From assembly GCF_001429765.1 (NCBI RefSeq), contig NZ_LMJB01000006.1:844824-908823 (forward strand): DNA of 64,000 bases. Reading direction: 5' to 3'. The notes beneath the pieces were generated by a model, which saw only the letters and a list, made by a program, of their open reading frames with translations, did no database searches and had not been told where the DNA came from. Of the stretch, positions 40,761 to 50,483 are shown piece by piece. Numbering within the stretch: position 1 is the first letter of the stretch; every line of letters begins with the position of its first letter. The position numbers were made by a program, and so were the translations under genes. Origin of the DNA: Flavobacterium sp. Root901 (GTDB taxonomy: Bacteria; Bacteroidota; Bacteroidia; Flavobacteriales; Flavobacteriaceae).

Positions 40761-42023
40761 TTAATGATTTAAATTCTCTATTTCTTTTGGATCGTGTTTA
40801 TATTTAAACAATAAAGTAAATAGAATTAAAATCACAAAAGCATAACCAGCAAAAGAGAACCAGACTTTAGACCATTCAACATTATTTCCTTCGCTAAAAT
40901 AACTTACCGTTCTGCCTGCAAATTCTCCACCTAAAATAGCACCAATACCATTCGTCATTAACATAAATAAACCCTGTGCACTTGATCTGACTTTACTATC
41001 TGCTTCTCTCTCAACAAAAAGAGAACCCGAAATATTAAAAAAGTCAAAAGCCATTCCATATACAATCATAGACAGTATAAGGAAAATTACTCCAGAACCA
41101 GGGTTGCCAATTCCAAACAAACCAAAACGCAATACCCAAGCAATCATGCTGAACATCATTACCTGTTTAATACCAAATCTTTTTAAGAAAAAAGGAATAG
41201 TTAAAATAAATAAGGTCTCAGAAATTTGAGATAATGAAATTATAAACACAGAATGTTCTACTCCAAATGTACCTTGATACTCAGGATTAGAACCAAAACT
41301 TCTAATAAATGTATCTCCAAACATATTTGTTACTTGTAATGCTGCACCTAACAACATTGCAAAAACAAAAAAGATTGCCATTTTTCTTTGTTTAAACAAA
41401 ACAAAGCTGTCTAAACCAAATTTACTAGATAAAGATTGACTTGTGTTTTTATTTTCTGCAGGAACATCTGGCATTGTAAAAGAAAAAAGACCAGTCACAA
41501 CCATCGCAATAGAAGCGAAAACGAATTGATTTGTATTTGATTTCCAATCCGTTAAATCAGTAATCCACATTGCAATTATAAAGCCAACTGTACCCCAGAC
41601 ACGGATAGGTGTAAATGCCTTTTGTACATCAAATTGAAACTTATTTAGAACTGCATAACTAACAGAATTATTTAATGCTATGGTTGGCATATAAAAGCAA
41701 CTTGTAGCAAAAATAACCCAATACATTTCCTGAGAATTATTTGCCTTAGTAGCAAAAAAGATAGCTATTCCAGCAATTATATGAGAAACTCCTAACACTT
41801 TTTGTGCGCTGAAATATTTATCAGCTATTATACCTAATAAAGCAGGCATAAATAAACTTGCCCATCCCATAGAACCATAAGTTCTTCCTATAGATAAACC
41901 AACACTCCCTCCTTCAATTGGGCCAAAAACTTGTCCCATATAACCACCTAATGAAATCAACCAAACTCCCCAAACAAAAAATTGGAGAAAATTCATAATA
42001 GTCAGTCTTAATTTAATTCCCAT
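40761..42023 (-). CDS. Nucleoside:H+ symporter (NupG/XapB family MFS)
   Basis: The 420-residue product is a 12-helix MFS protein whose N-terminus (MGIKLRLTIMNFLQFFVWGVWLISLGGYM) and following GLSIGRTYGSMGWASLFMPALLGIIADKYF block are characteristic of the nucleoside:proton symporter subfamily. The length agrees with E. coli NupG (418 residues). It imports nucleosides across the inner membrane; which ones is not clear. It lies 69 bp downstream of cmk in the same direction and could be co-transcribed with this nucleotide gene. Confidence 0.88.
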   Translation of the reverse strand: MGIKLRLTIMNFLQFFVWGVWLISLGGYMGQVFGPIEGGSVGLSIGRTYGSMGWASLFMPALLGIIADKYFSAQKVLGVSHIIAGIAIFFATKANNSQEMYWVIFATSCFYMPTIALNNSVSYAVLNKFQFDVQKAFTPIRVWGTVGFIIAMWITDLTDWKSNTNQFVFASIAMVVTGLFSFTMPDVPAENKNTSQSLSSKFGLDSFVLFKQRKMAIFFVFAMLLGAALQVTNMFGDTFIRSFGSNPEYQGTFGVEHSVFIISLSQISETLFILTIPFFLKRFGIKQVMMFSMIAWVLRFGLFGIGNPGSGVIFLILSMIVYGMAFDFFNISGSLFVEREADSKVRSSAQGLFMLMTNGIGAILGGEFAGRTVSYFSEGNNVEWSKVWFSFAGYAFVILILFTLLFKYKHDPKEIENLNH

Positions 42024-42092
42024 ATAATGAAATTGTCTTTTTAGTAAAAATTAAGTCGTAAAACTACCATTAAAAATAATATATACAAAAAA

Positions 42093-42785
42093 TTAATCTA
42101 TTTTAACAACATCATTTACTAATTCCAAAACAGCAGCAAATTGTTCTTCTTTATTTAAGTAAGAATTATCAATCTCAATAGCATCTTCGGCAATTATAAG
42201 AGGAGAATCTTCACGGTGTGTATCTATATAATCTCTTTCGACTACATTTTTCAAAACATCTTCATAAGACACATTATCACCTTTTTGCTGTAATTCATCA
42301 AAACGTCTTTGTGCACGGGTTTCTGCACTTGCAGTCATAAAAATTTTAAGTTCGGCATTCGGGAAAACTACGGTTCCAATATCCCTGCCATCCATAACAA
42401 TGGCTTTATTCGTTCCCATTTCCTGCTGTTGTTCCACAAGTTTAGAACGAACTTCAGACACTTCGGCAACTTTACTCACAAAATTAGAAACTTCTATAGT
42501 TCTGATTTGTTTTTCAACATTTTCACCATTCAAGTACATTTCAGCAAAACCCAAATCGCTGTTAAATCTAAATTCTAACTGAATTTTTGGCAAAGATTCT
42601 ATCAAGGCTGCTTTATTAAAATAATCAGCACCAATAAACTGATTTTGCATTGCAAAGTAAGCTACAGCGCGGTACATAGCACCTGTATCTACATATACAT
42701 ATTCAAGCTCCTTTGCGAGTTGTTTGGCTAATGTACTTTTTCCTGTTGATGAAAAACCATCAATGGCAATAGTTATTTTTCTCAA
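42093..42785 (-). CDS. cmk: (d)CMP kinase
   Basis: The 230-residue enzyme phosphorylates CMP and dCMP. The P-loop AIDGFSSTGKST is at residues 6-17, followed by YVDTGAMYRA (substrate binding) and the conserved VMDGRDIGTVVFPNA block (residues about 130-145). The LID-type RR(F) region (ETRAQRRFDELQ) follows. Length and motifs are standard. It has a TACATTTG box at 42877-42884 and lies in the porQ-cmk neighbourhood seen in flavobacteria. Confidence 0.95.
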   Translation of the reverse strand: MRKITIAIDGFSSTGKSTLAKQLAKELEYVYVDTGAMYRAVAYFAMQNQFIGADYFNKAALIESLPKIQLEFRFNSDLGFAEMYLNGENVEKQIRTIEVSNFVSKVAEVSEVRSKLVEQQQEMGTNKAIVMDGRDIGTVVFPNAELKIFMTASAETRAQRRFDELQQKGDNVSYEDVLKNVVERDYIDTHREDSPLIIAEDAIEIDNSYLNKEEQFAAVLELVNDVVKID

Positions 42786-43203
42786 TTTTTTATGTTTTAA
42801 TTTTTATCCTAAAAATGTAATGAATTCAATTTCAATGCATGACTATCACTTCTTTATAAATTCATCTAATTTAATGCAAATGTAGCCATCTTTCTCTTGA
42901 AATAGAATATCAAATAATAGCAAACTTTTTCTTATTACAGACCTTCAATCCAAATAAAATGCAAAAAAGCTTTTCACTGACTGACAATAAAAAGCCTGTA
43001 TTTGAATCTAAAAAGAATCGTTTAAATAATAAATATCCAAAAGAATATTTGATTTAGAATTATCAATTATTTTTTCTATTTTTTTAAAAAACTGCTCCTA
43101 ACCATTGGACAGCCGTGACTTCTGCCAATGTAGAAAATTCTTTAAATTAGTGTTTTGAAGCCTAAAGTCGTAAATAAAAGTAAACCTGATAATTTTATAT
43201 TAA
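42786..43203. other. Non-coding gap between cmk and porQ
   Basis: These 418 bp hold no convincing open frame on either strand. The only feature seen is the minus-strand TACATTTG box (42877-42884), which would give cmk a leader of about 85-90 nt. The rest is AT-rich, and no RNA gene was recognised. Confidence 0.5.
42877..42884 (-). promoter_or_regulatory. -7 box of cmk
   Basis: The minus strand reads TACATTTG; the nearest upstream TTG is 26 bp away, slightly more than usual. Confidence 0.45.
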
Positions 43204-44223
43204 TTACTGGAAATTTAAAACTAACCCAAAAAGACTCGTATTTGCCGCCAATGTATATCGGGAATAAGAATAATTAAACTTTAACTTATTCATTTTTAAT
43301 CCAAAACCTAATGAAACTCCGGAAAAATTACGCTGTTCTTCAACACGCAATTCTTCCCCTCTTCTAAAATTATATCCTAAACGCAGATTAAATGCTCTTT
43401 TTGGAAAAAGCTCCACACCTAATATAACATGTCGCAAAGCATTATTTACAAATGAAATTTTTTCCTCGCTTGTTGATCCGTCAATATTGGTTTCTCCCCT
43501 CACAGGATTTGAAAAAGCTATTTTCCATTGCTGCAGGTTTTCCAAAGTTAGATGCCAGCGAATGGGAACATGTTCTAATTCCTGCGAAACTCCAGCTGTA
43601 ATTTCAAAAGGCAGGTTTTCCTTTATTCCCGAATAGGTTGTAAACTGAGTACCAATATTACGGAATACCAATGCCAGGTTTATATCATTTTTTTCAATCA
43701 CATACAAAAAACCTAAGTCAACTGCTCCTCCTATTGAATTATAACTTTCTAAAGTTGAAGTTATTAATTTGGCATTTGCTCCAATATGAAGATCTGTAAA
43801 AGGAACGTTGTAAGCATATCCTAAAGATAATGCGCCTTCGCTTCCTGTAAAATCAGATGTTGCCTGACCATTTTCATCATAACCTTCAAAAGAACCATAG
43901 TTTATATAATTAACCCCTGCATAAAAAGTCTGCAAATGGCGGTCATACGTATAAGCATATGAAGCCGTTCCGTAAGAAGCTTCTCCATAGTAATTCCCAT
44001 AATTCAAGGCAAGATGATTGTCCATGTCTTCATTCAGAACTGCCGGATTAGACATAGCCTGATTAACATCTTCATCATATATTGTAATAATTTTTCCGCC
44101 AAGAGCTGCCTGACGCGGAGATGCTGTTAAATTTAGAAACTGATAGGTGTAGCGCCCTCCAACCTGCCCGAACGAAACCGAACAAATTAGTATCATAAAA
44201 AATAAAACATAGTGTTTTAACAT
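43204..44223 (-). CDS. porQ: Type IX secretion system protein PorQ
   Basis: The 339-residue protein has a signal peptide (cleavage after SFGQ, residue 20). It then follows the PorQ pattern: GGRYTYQFLNLTASPRQAALGGKIITIYDEDVNQAMSNPAVL, then a series of aromatic beta-strands ending NTSLFGLVLNFQ, as expected for an outer-membrane barrel of the PorV/PorQ group. PorQ belongs to the type IX secretion apparatus, where it is linked to the attachment complex. Its position next to cmk is shared with other flavobacteria, from memory. Confidence 0.9.
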   Translation of the reverse strand: MLKHYVLFFMILICSVSFGQVGGRYTYQFLNLTASPRQAALGGKIITIYDEDVNQAMSNPAVLNEDMDNHLALNYGNYYGEASYGTASYAYTYDRHLQTFYAGVNYINYGSFEGYDENGQATSDFTGSEGALSLGYAYNVPFTDLHIGANAKLITSTLESYNSIGGAVDLGFLYVIEKNDINLALVFRNIGTQFTTYSGIKENLPFEITAGVSQELEHVPIRWHLTLENLQQWKIAFSNPVRGETNIDGSTSEEKISFVNNALRHVILGVELFPKRAFNLRLGYNFRRGEELRVEEQRNFSGVSLGFGLKMNKLKFNYSYSRYTLAANTSLFGLVLNFQ

Positions 44224-44354
44224 TTGTTTGTGGCGTTCCTATGTGGGAATAACGCGAATACAAATATAAAATTATATACAGGAAAAATAAAAGTAAAACA
44301 ACTTTCATTCAAAAATTCCAAAATCAAAAAAAATCATAGATAAATGAAAATAAA

Positions 44355-44452
44355 AAATTCCAAATCCCAATAGTAAAATTGGAATTTGGAATTTAAAATT
44401 TAGGTTTTAAAACCTAGATTGGAATTTGGAATTTAAATATTGGAATTTAAAA
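44355..44452. repeat. TTGGAATTTGGAATTTAAA direct and inverted repeats
   Basis: TTGGAATTTGGAATTTAAA occurs at 44379-44397 and 44419-44437, with a shortened copy at 44441-44452. An inverted copy at 44356-44370 forms a hairpin with the first. A 16-bp palindrome, TAGGTTTTAAAACCTA, sits between. It follows the lon gene and may terminate it. Confidence 0.7.
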
Positions 44453-44460
44453 TATTGAAT

Positions 44461-46914
44461 TTATTTCAACGTCTTAGCATTCTTAACATTTTGATCTGTT
44501 AAAGCTATTGCTAAAACTTCGCTCATTTCTTTTACATAATGAAAAGAAAGACCTTCTAAATATTCAGCTTTGATTTCGTCAATATCGCTTTTGTTTTCAT
44601 GGCAAAGAATAATCTCTTTAATTCCGGCTCTTTTTGCGGCAAGGATTTTTTCTTTAATTCCGCCAACAGGCAGAACTTTTCCACGCAAAGTAATTTCTCC
44701 GGTCATAGCCAGACTTTTCTTTACTTTCTTTTGAGTCAGTAATGACACTAAAGACGTAAGCATTGCAATACCCGCACTTGGACCGTCTTTTGGCGTTGCC
44801 CCTTCCGGAACGTGCAGGTGAATATTATATTTTTGGAATAATTCAATACCCAAACCTAACTTTTTAGCATTTGCCTTAATGTATTCAAGCGCAATCGTAG
44901 CCGATTCTTTCATTACATTTCCAAGGTTTCCGGTAATTGTTAAAGAACCTTTTCCTTCAGAAATTAAAGATTCGATAAATAAAATATCACCTCCTACACT
45001 TGTCCAGGCTAAACCTGTAACAACACCGGCAACATCGTTATTTTCGTATTTATCACGCTCTAGTCTCGGAACTCCTAAAACTTTTATAATATCTTCGTCG
45101 GTAACTTTTTTGTTATACTCCTCTTCCATTGCAACAGCTTTTGCTGCATTACGAATTACCTGTGCAATCTTTGTTTCCAGATTACGAACACCGGATTCTC
45201 TTGTGTAACCTTCTACAATTTTTTCTAATTGTTTTTTACCAATTGTCAAATCTTTGGCCGTTAATCCGTGAGCTTCTAACTGTTTAGGAAAAAGATGTCT
45301 TTTTGCAATTTCTACTTTTTCTTCAATGGTATAACCAGACATTTTGATAACTTCCATTCTGTCACGCAAAGCAGGCTGAATAGCGCCCATATTATTGGAA
45401 GTCGCAATAAACATTACTTTTGATAAGTCGTAACCCATTTCCAGGAAATTATCATAAAAAGCATTGTTTTGCTCCGGATCTAAAACCTCTAATAATGCAG
45501 AAGATGGATCACCGCTGTTCCCGTTTGATAATTTATCAATTTCATCTAAAATAAAAACCGGATTTGATGTTCCTGCTTTCTTTAAACTCTGGATAATTCT
45601 TCCCGGCATTGCACCGATATATGTTTTTCTATGTCCGCGAATTTCTGCTTCATCGCGCAGACCGCCTAATGAAATACGTACATATTCACGTCCTAAAGCC
45701 TCGGCTACAGAACGGCCAATTGAGGTTTTACCAACTCCCGGAGGTCCTGTTAAACATATAATTGGTGATTTCATATCATTTCGCAATTTTAAAACTGCCA
45801 AATGCTCAATCATTCTTTTTTTGACTTCTTCAAGGCCAAAATGATCTTTATCCAAAACCTTTTGGGCAAATTTTAAATCAAATTTGTCTTTGGAATATTC
45901 GCCCCAAGGCAATTCTAAAAACAACTCTAAATAATTACGCTGAATACCAAAATCTGGTGACTGCGGATTCATTCTGCGCATTTTAGATAATTCTTTTTCG
46001 AAATGTTTCTGCGTTTTTTCGTCCCACTTTTTGGTTTTCGCTTTCTGTCCCATTTCGTCCATTTCCTCTTCCTGCGAAACGCCTCCCAATTCTTCCTGAA
46101 TGGTTTTCATTTGCTGGTGAAGGAAATATTCACGCTGCTGCTGATCTAAATCAAAACGAACTTTTGACTGAATATCGTTCTTCAATTCTAATTTTTGAAG
46201 TTCAACATTCATGTATCGCAATGTTTCTAAGGCGCGTTCTTTTAAACCATTTATCGATAAAAGACCTTGTTTTTCTTTTACGGATAAATTCATATTTGAA
46301 GAAACAAAATTGATTAAAAACGATTGGCTTTCAATGTTTTTAATGGCAAATGTTGCTTCAGAAGGAATATTTGGGCTTTCTTTGATAATCTGAATGGCAA
46401 GTTCTTTTACAGAATCTAAAATAGCCGTAAACTCACTGTCATTTTCATCCGGGCGTTCTTCTGCAACTTCTTTAATTGTTGCAGTCATGTATGGCTCTTC
46501 TAAAATAACTTCGTCAATTTCGAAACGTTTTTTTCCCTGCAGAATAACCGTTACATTTCCGTCAGGCATTTTTAAAACACGCAGAATACGTGCAACGGTT
46601 CCTATTTTATGAATATCGTCTTTTGACGGATCTTCGTCTTCTTCATTAATTTGAGAAACTACACCAATAATTTTTCCGCCGGCATTGGCGTCATTAATCA
46701 GTTTAATTGATTTATCTCTCCCAGCAGAAATTGGAATCACAACTCCCGGGAATAAAACAGTATTTCTTAAAGGTAAAATTGGCAGGGAAACAGGAAGTTC
46801 CTCATTGTTCATTTCCTCTTCGTCTTCTGGAGTTAATAATGGAATTAATTCTGCTTCTGAATCAAATTCTTGAAGTGACAGATTGTCAATAGTGAGTATT
46901 TTATGATTTGACAT
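44461..46914 (-). CDS. lon: ATP-dependent protease Lon
   Basis: The 817-residue protein has all three Lon parts: an N-terminal substrate-binding domain ([19 protein letters not shown]), an AAA+ domain with Walker A GPPGVGKT and Walker B FILDEIDK, and a C-terminal protease domain with the Ser-Lys dyad Ser713 (PKDGPSAG) and Lys756 (GGIKEK). It degrades damaged and regulatory proteins in the cytoplasm. Length is normal for Bacteroidota. Upstream are 240 bp of AT-rich sequence without a recognised heat-shock element. Confidence 0.97.
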   Translation of the reverse strand: MSNHKILTIDNLSLQEFDSEAELIPLLTPEDEEEMNNEELPVSLPILPLRNTVLFPGVVIPISAGRDKSIKLINDANAGGKIIGVVSQINEEDEDPSKDDIHKIGTVARILRVLKMPDGNVTVILQGKKRFEIDEVILEEPYMTATIKEVAEERPDENDSEFTAILDSVKELAIQIIKESPNIPSEATFAIKNIESQSFLINFVSSNMNLSVKEKQGLLSINGLKERALETLRYMNVELQKLELKNDIQSKVRFDLDQQQREYFLHQQMKTIQEELGGVSQEEEMDEMGQKAKTKKWDEKTQKHFEKELSKMRRMNPQSPDFGIQRNYLELFLELPWGEYSKDKFDLKFAQKVLDKDHFGLEEVKKRMIEHLAVLKLRNDMKSPIICLTGPPGVGKTSIGRSVAEALGREYVRISLGGLRDEAEIRGHRKTYIGAMPGRIIQSLKKAGTSNPVFILDEIDKLSNGNSGDPSSALLEVLDPEQNNAFYDNFLEMGYDLSKVMFIATSNNMGAIQPALRDRMEVIKMSGYTIEEKVEIAKRHLFPKQLEAHGLTAKDLTIGKKQLEKIVEGYTRESGVRNLETKIAQVIRNAAKAVAMEEEYNKKVTDEDIIKVLGVPRLERDKYENNDVAGVVTGLAWTSVGGDILFIESLISEGKGSLTITGNLGNVMKESATIALEYIKANAKKLGLGIELFQKYNIHLHVPEGATPKDGPSAGIAMLTSLVSLLTQKKVKKSLAMTGEITLRGKVLPVGGIKEKILAAKRAGIKEIILCHENKSDIDEIKAEYLEGLSFHYVKEMSEVLAIALTDQNVKNAKTLK

Positions 46915-47111
46915 AATAATATATAAGTCTTTTTGTCATTAAAAGTTTAATACAACTTGTAAATAAGGTCCAGCGTTCATTATTTTTTAATAAAAATAAA
47001 CTAAACATTTAATTTACAAGATATAACTTTAAAATAGACAATCACTATGCCAAGAATGGAATATGTGAATCTATTTAATTAGCCAAACTAATAAAACCAA
47101 ATTGTATTACC

Positions 47112-47137
47112 AAAAAAAATCCGCACAAAGCGGATTT
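47112..47137 (-). terminator. Terminator of the DUF6252-like lipoprotein gene
   Basis: AAATCCGC and GCGGATTT pair with an ACAAA loop; an A run on the plus strand gives the U tract for minus-strand transcription. Confidence 0.8.
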
Positions 47138-47155
47138 AATTTCTTCGAAAGTTTG

Positions 47156-48142
47156 TTAATCCAGATCTTCAATATTAATATTAAAAGAGCCTGTTATTGT
47201 CTTTTCATCGTTTGTAGTAAAATTTTGAACGACAAAATTAAAAGTTCCCTCAATGTTTGATGCTGTTTTTAAGGTAATTGTAATTGAACCCGATTGTGAA
47301 TTATACAAAAGGTCATTTACCCTGTAATAACCTCCAATTACATTTACAAGTCCCCCTTCCTCATTCGATACATTACCCGAAACCTGATAAGTTCCAACAG
47401 AAGATGATTTATTAATTTTTAAACCAATACTTGAACTGCCATCATTCTTTTTTCCTACTACACTATAGTACGGGTTGCTTCCGCTTGCACTTACACTAGT
47501 TACATCGACTTTGTCATTTATAAAATCAACTCCGTCGACTTTTGCTTTCAAAATGTTATCAGAATCTTCAGCAGGAATATCCTCTGTGTAGGATATATTT
47601 GTAAAAGTTCCATTTGTAATTACTTTTATCTCCGTTAAATCATTTTCAGTCTCTCTAAATCCTGTAAATTGAAATGTACCTGAAATCGTTTTTTTTGTTT
47701 TATCTACCGCAGTAATTTTAATAATAGCAGTGTCTGTATAATTTTGTACACCCAAAAATGCAGCATCTTCGTTTGAAGCACTAATAAATCCGTTTCCATC
47801 TACCTCCTGAGCATAAGCCAGAACAAAACTTTCTGCATTTTCATGACTGTTTGCCCATGTATAGGTTCCTATTTTATTGCTTGGTAAAATCATCTGGATT
47901 AAATCTCCTTTAGAAGACCTAACACCAGTTATAACCACATAATTATCTGATACAATTGCATTTGTAACGTTTGCAGTAAATTCTTCTTCTCCAACTTTAG
48001 CTGTAAAAACCGCTTTTTCATTTACATTTCCATTATTTTCAGAATTAGAAAAATCCAAACCATTATCAAAATCCTGACTGCACGAGCCCAAAAAACCGGC
48101 TATTGCAAAAAACAAAAGAAATAAAATCTTATTTTTTTTCAT
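47156..48142 (-). CDS. DUF6252-like lipoprotein with two tandem domains
   Basis: The 328-residue protein has a lipoprotein signal (FLGSC, Cys near residue 21). Two similar beta-rich units follow: FTAKVGEEEFTANVTN with IGTYTW, and LKAKVDGVDFINDKVDVTS with VGTYQV. Each continues with a SG(T/S)F-type end block (TISGTFQFTGF, NIEGTFNFVVQNF). This is the pattern of DUF6252 proteins, common surface lipoproteins in Bacteroidota with unknown role. It is a single gene with a TATATTTG box upstream and a clear terminator. Confidence 0.75.
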   Translation of the reverse strand: MKKNKILFLLFFAIAGFLGSCSQDFDNGLDFSNSENNGNVNEKAVFTAKVGEEEFTANVTNAIVSDNYVVITGVRSSKGDLIQMILPSNKIGTYTWANSHENAESFVLAYAQEVDGNGFISASNEDAAFLGVQNYTDTAIIKITAVDKTKKTISGTFQFTGFRETENDLTEIKVITNGTFTNISYTEDIPAEDSDNILKAKVDGVDFINDKVDVTSVSASGSNPYYSVVGKKNDGSSSIGLKINKSSSVGTYQVSGNVSNEEGGLVNVIGGYYRVNDLLYNSQSGSITITLKTASNIEGTFNFVVQNFTTNDEKTITGSFNINIEDLD

Positions 48143-48161
48143 ACTTAATTTAATTTATCTG

Positions 48162-48169
48162 CAAATATA
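48162..48169 (-). promoter_or_regulatory. -7 box of the DUF6252-like lipoprotein gene
   Basis: The minus strand reads TATATTTG, ending 19 bp before the start codon. Confidence 0.45.
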
Positions 48170-48328
48170 AACTTTATCGAATGAAATAAAAATCTTACAT
48201 GTTTATTCTTCAAAAATTTTCATCTGTTGTGAGTATTAAATTATTTTCAAAAAAAATAAAAGTAATTTTATCAAAACTGTAACAAACCAAAAAAAGTAAA
48301 GTCATTATAAAAAACTAGCAACCATTAC

Positions 48329-48883
48329 TTGAGTATAACTAATCAAAATATCGAAGAATTAATCGCGCTTTGTAAAACCAATAATCAGAAAGCACAATTC
48401 GAAGTTTACAATCGTTACAGCAAAGCTATGTACAACGTAGCTTACAGAATTGTAAAAGACGAGCATTTTGCACAAGACGTCATGCAGGAAGGTTTTTTGA
48501 AAGCTTTTACAAAAATTAACGATTATAAACAGGAAGTCGCGTTTGGTGCGTGGCTCAAAAGGATCATCATTAATTATAGCATTGATTTTTACAAGAAAAA
48601 CAATGCCTTTCAAATGGATGACCTAAACAAAACGCTCTTTAAAATTGAGGAAAACGATTCGGTATTGTCAGATAGTATCGACCTGAACTCACTTAAAGTG
48701 AAACAGGTTCTGGATACCATTTCAGGCCTGAAAGATAATTACAGAATGGTTCTTACGCTTTTTTATATTGAAGGTTACGATCAGGAAGAAATCTGCGAAA
48801 TCTTAAATATTAGTTATGCCAACTGCAGAACAACGCTGAGCAGAGCGAAAGAAAGTTTACGAAAAAAATTAGAGGAAATATGA
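48329..48883 (+). CDS. ECF-type RNA polymerase sigma factor (TTG start)
   Basis: The 184-residue protein has sigma region 2 (YNRYSKAMYNVAYRIVKDEHFAQDVMQEGFLKAF, about residues 25-60) and region 4 (MVLTLFYIEGYDQEEICEILNISYANCRTTLSRAKESLRKKL). The only start that keeps region 2 whole is TTG 48329: the frame is closed by TAA at 48308-48310, and the first ATG would delete the first 34 residues. It overlaps the next gene by 4 bp. Extracytoplasmic-function sigma factors are held by a cognate anti-sigma factor, here the probable product of the next gene. Confidence 0.88.
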   Translation: MSITNQNIEELIALCKTNNQKAQFEVYNRYSKAMYNVAYRIVKDEHFAQDVMQEGFLKAFTKINDYKQEVAFGAWLKRIIINYSIDFYKKNNAFQMDDLNKTLFKIEENDSVLSDSIDLNSLKVKQVLDTISGLKDNYRMVLTLFYIEGYDQEEICEILNISYANCRTTLSRAKESLRKKLEEI

Positions 48884-49416
48884 AAAAGGAAAATGAAGAA
48901 TTAGATCAACTATTTAACAAGTTTGAAAATCAGTGGGATATTCATGAAATGAATCCGGATCATCAAATTGATTTCTTGAATAAATTAAATAATAAACCGC
49001 AAAAGAAAAAGAATTTTTACGGCTGGGCTATGGCTGCTTCGATAGCACTGCTTTTAGGAATATCATTCTTTTATAACAACAATGAAAAACCTAAAGAATT
49101 CAAATTTGCATCAAAAGAAACCAAACGCACCGATTCGATCTTTAATATTTTAATTGAGAATGAGCTAGTTAAATTAAAAGAAAAAAATTCTCCGGAAAAT
49201 GAGCAAATTATAAATGATGCTTTAAAGCAAATGAAAGTTTTTGACGCCGATTATGAAAAAATCATTAAAGAGGTTCAGAAAAACGGAGAAAACAAACAGA
49301 TTATTTACGCTATGATAAGCAACCTGCAAACTAGAATTTCTTTTTTACAGACAGTTTTACAGCGAATTGAAGAAAACGAAAACTTAAAAAACACATCTAA
49401 TGAAAAAACATTATAA
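48880..49416 (+). CDS. Probable anti-sigma factor (single-pass membrane protein)
   Basis: The 178-residue protein has an N-terminal cytoplasmic acidic segment (ENEELDQLFNKFENQWDIHEMNPDHQIDFLNKLN), one membrane helix (about residues 49-65, AMAASIALLLGISFFYN), and a helical external part (about residues 75-175). This topology, together with the 4-bp overlap with the sigma factor gene and the lack of a signal peptide, fits an anti-sigma factor. I see no classical zinc-binding motif (HxxxCxxC). Its stop overlaps the start of the following secreted-protein gene by 17 bp. Confidence 0.7.
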   Translation: MKKENEELDQLFNKFENQWDIHEMNPDHQIDFLNKLNNKPQKKKNFYGWAMAASIALLLGISFFYNNNEKPKEFKFASKETKRTDSIFNILIENELVKLKEKNSPENEQIINDALKQMKVFDADYEKIIKEVQKNGENKQIIYAMISNLQTRISFLQTVLQRIEENENLKNTSNEKTL

Positions 49417-50458
49417 TTTATTAATCTTATTGCTTTTGATTCCTTTTTTAGGGTTTTCAAATGATGATACTTATATCACAAAACAAAAAACTATTAAAAA
49501 AACGTATATCGTAAACCCGAATGCCGGAATTGATATTGATAACAAATACGGAAATATCTCTGTGTCTACCTGGGATGAAGATAAAATAGATCTTGACATT
49601 ACGATTAAGGTCAATGGCGCCAATGAAACGTGGGTAAACGAACGTTTAAACAGCATTGACATTGATATTACAGCGCTTAAAAGTTTAGTGACTGCGATAA
49701 CTAATATTGGAAATTCATCTCTTAAAAGCCGGGGAAGCAATAACAGTTTTGAGATTAATTATACTATCAAAATTCCGAAAAATGGTTCTGTAAAACTAAT
49801 TAATAAATATGGAAATATTTCTGCCCTGAATTTAGAATCAACAACTGATATTAGCTGTAAATACGGAAAAGTGACACTGGGAAGGCTAAACGGAGCGAGC
49901 AACAGAATTGAGATTGCTTACTGCCAAAATTCAAGTGTTGACTATATTAAAAACGGCGTTATTGATGCCCGATATTCAGGTCTGAGAATCAATGATTCAG
50001 GAAATCTTAATCTTGATGCCAATTATACTGATGTTACTTTAAATGACGGCCAGAACATTAAATATGAATGCAATTACGGAACTTTTAAATTTCAAAAAAT
50101 CAATTCATTATCTGGATCCGGAAATTATCTGACCATTACAATTGGTGAAATTTCCAACAGCTTAAATTTTGATACAAATTACAGCAAAATCAGTATTGGA
50201 ACAATTAATGAAAAAGCCGGAAACATTATTGTTAATTCAGGATATACAGATGTTTCTTTAGGATATAATACCAATTATGCTTTTGACTTTGATATTTCTG
50301 GAAGATATACAGGCATTAGACACGATAATAATTTAGATATAACAACAAGTGAAGTCAAAAGCAACAGCAAAAGAATCAGTGGTTATTATAAGAAAAGAGG
50401 ACAAAACAAAATCAATGTTACCTCTAATTACGGAAATATATCATTAGTAAAAAATTAA
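49400..50458 (+). CDS. Secreted DUF4097-type beta-helical protein
   Basis: The 352-residue protein has a signal peptide (cleavage near residue 20, FLGFSND) and a long beta-helix-like body with repeated YGNI / YTDV / YSGL turns (INKYGNISALNLES, YCQNSSVDYIKNGVIDARYSGL, NYTDVTLNDG), as in DUF4097 adhesin-like proteins. No anchoring motif is present. The gene starts inside the anti-sigma gene and belongs to the sigma operon. It may be one of the targets, or sense or protect the envelope. Confidence 0.78.
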   Translation: MKKHYNLLILLLLIPFLGFSNDDTYITKQKTIKKTYIVNPNAGIDIDNKYGNISVSTWDEDKIDLDITIKVNGANETWVNERLNSIDIDITALKSLVTAITNIGNSSLKSRGSNNSFEINYTIKIPKNGSVKLINKYGNISALNLESTTDISCKYGKVTLGRLNGASNRIEIAYCQNSSVDYIKNGVIDARYSGLRINDSGNLNLDANYTDVTLNDGQNIKYECNYGTFKFQKINSLSGSGNYLTITIGEISNSLNFDTNYSKISIGTINEKAGNIIVNSGYTDVSLGYNTNYAFDFDISGRYTGIRHDNNLDITTSEVKSNSKRISGYYKKRGQNKINVTSNYGNISLVKN

Positions 50459-50483
50459 TCAATCATTTAAAAAATCAAAAACG

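Noticed and set aside
42786..43203. Possible small RNA gene between cmk and porQ
   Set aside because: No promoter-terminator pair or stable hairpin with a T run was seen inside the gap.
45464..45844. Plus-strand 126-codon frame opposite lon
   Set aside because: It lies opposite the AAA+ domain, which is fully conserved; shadow frame.
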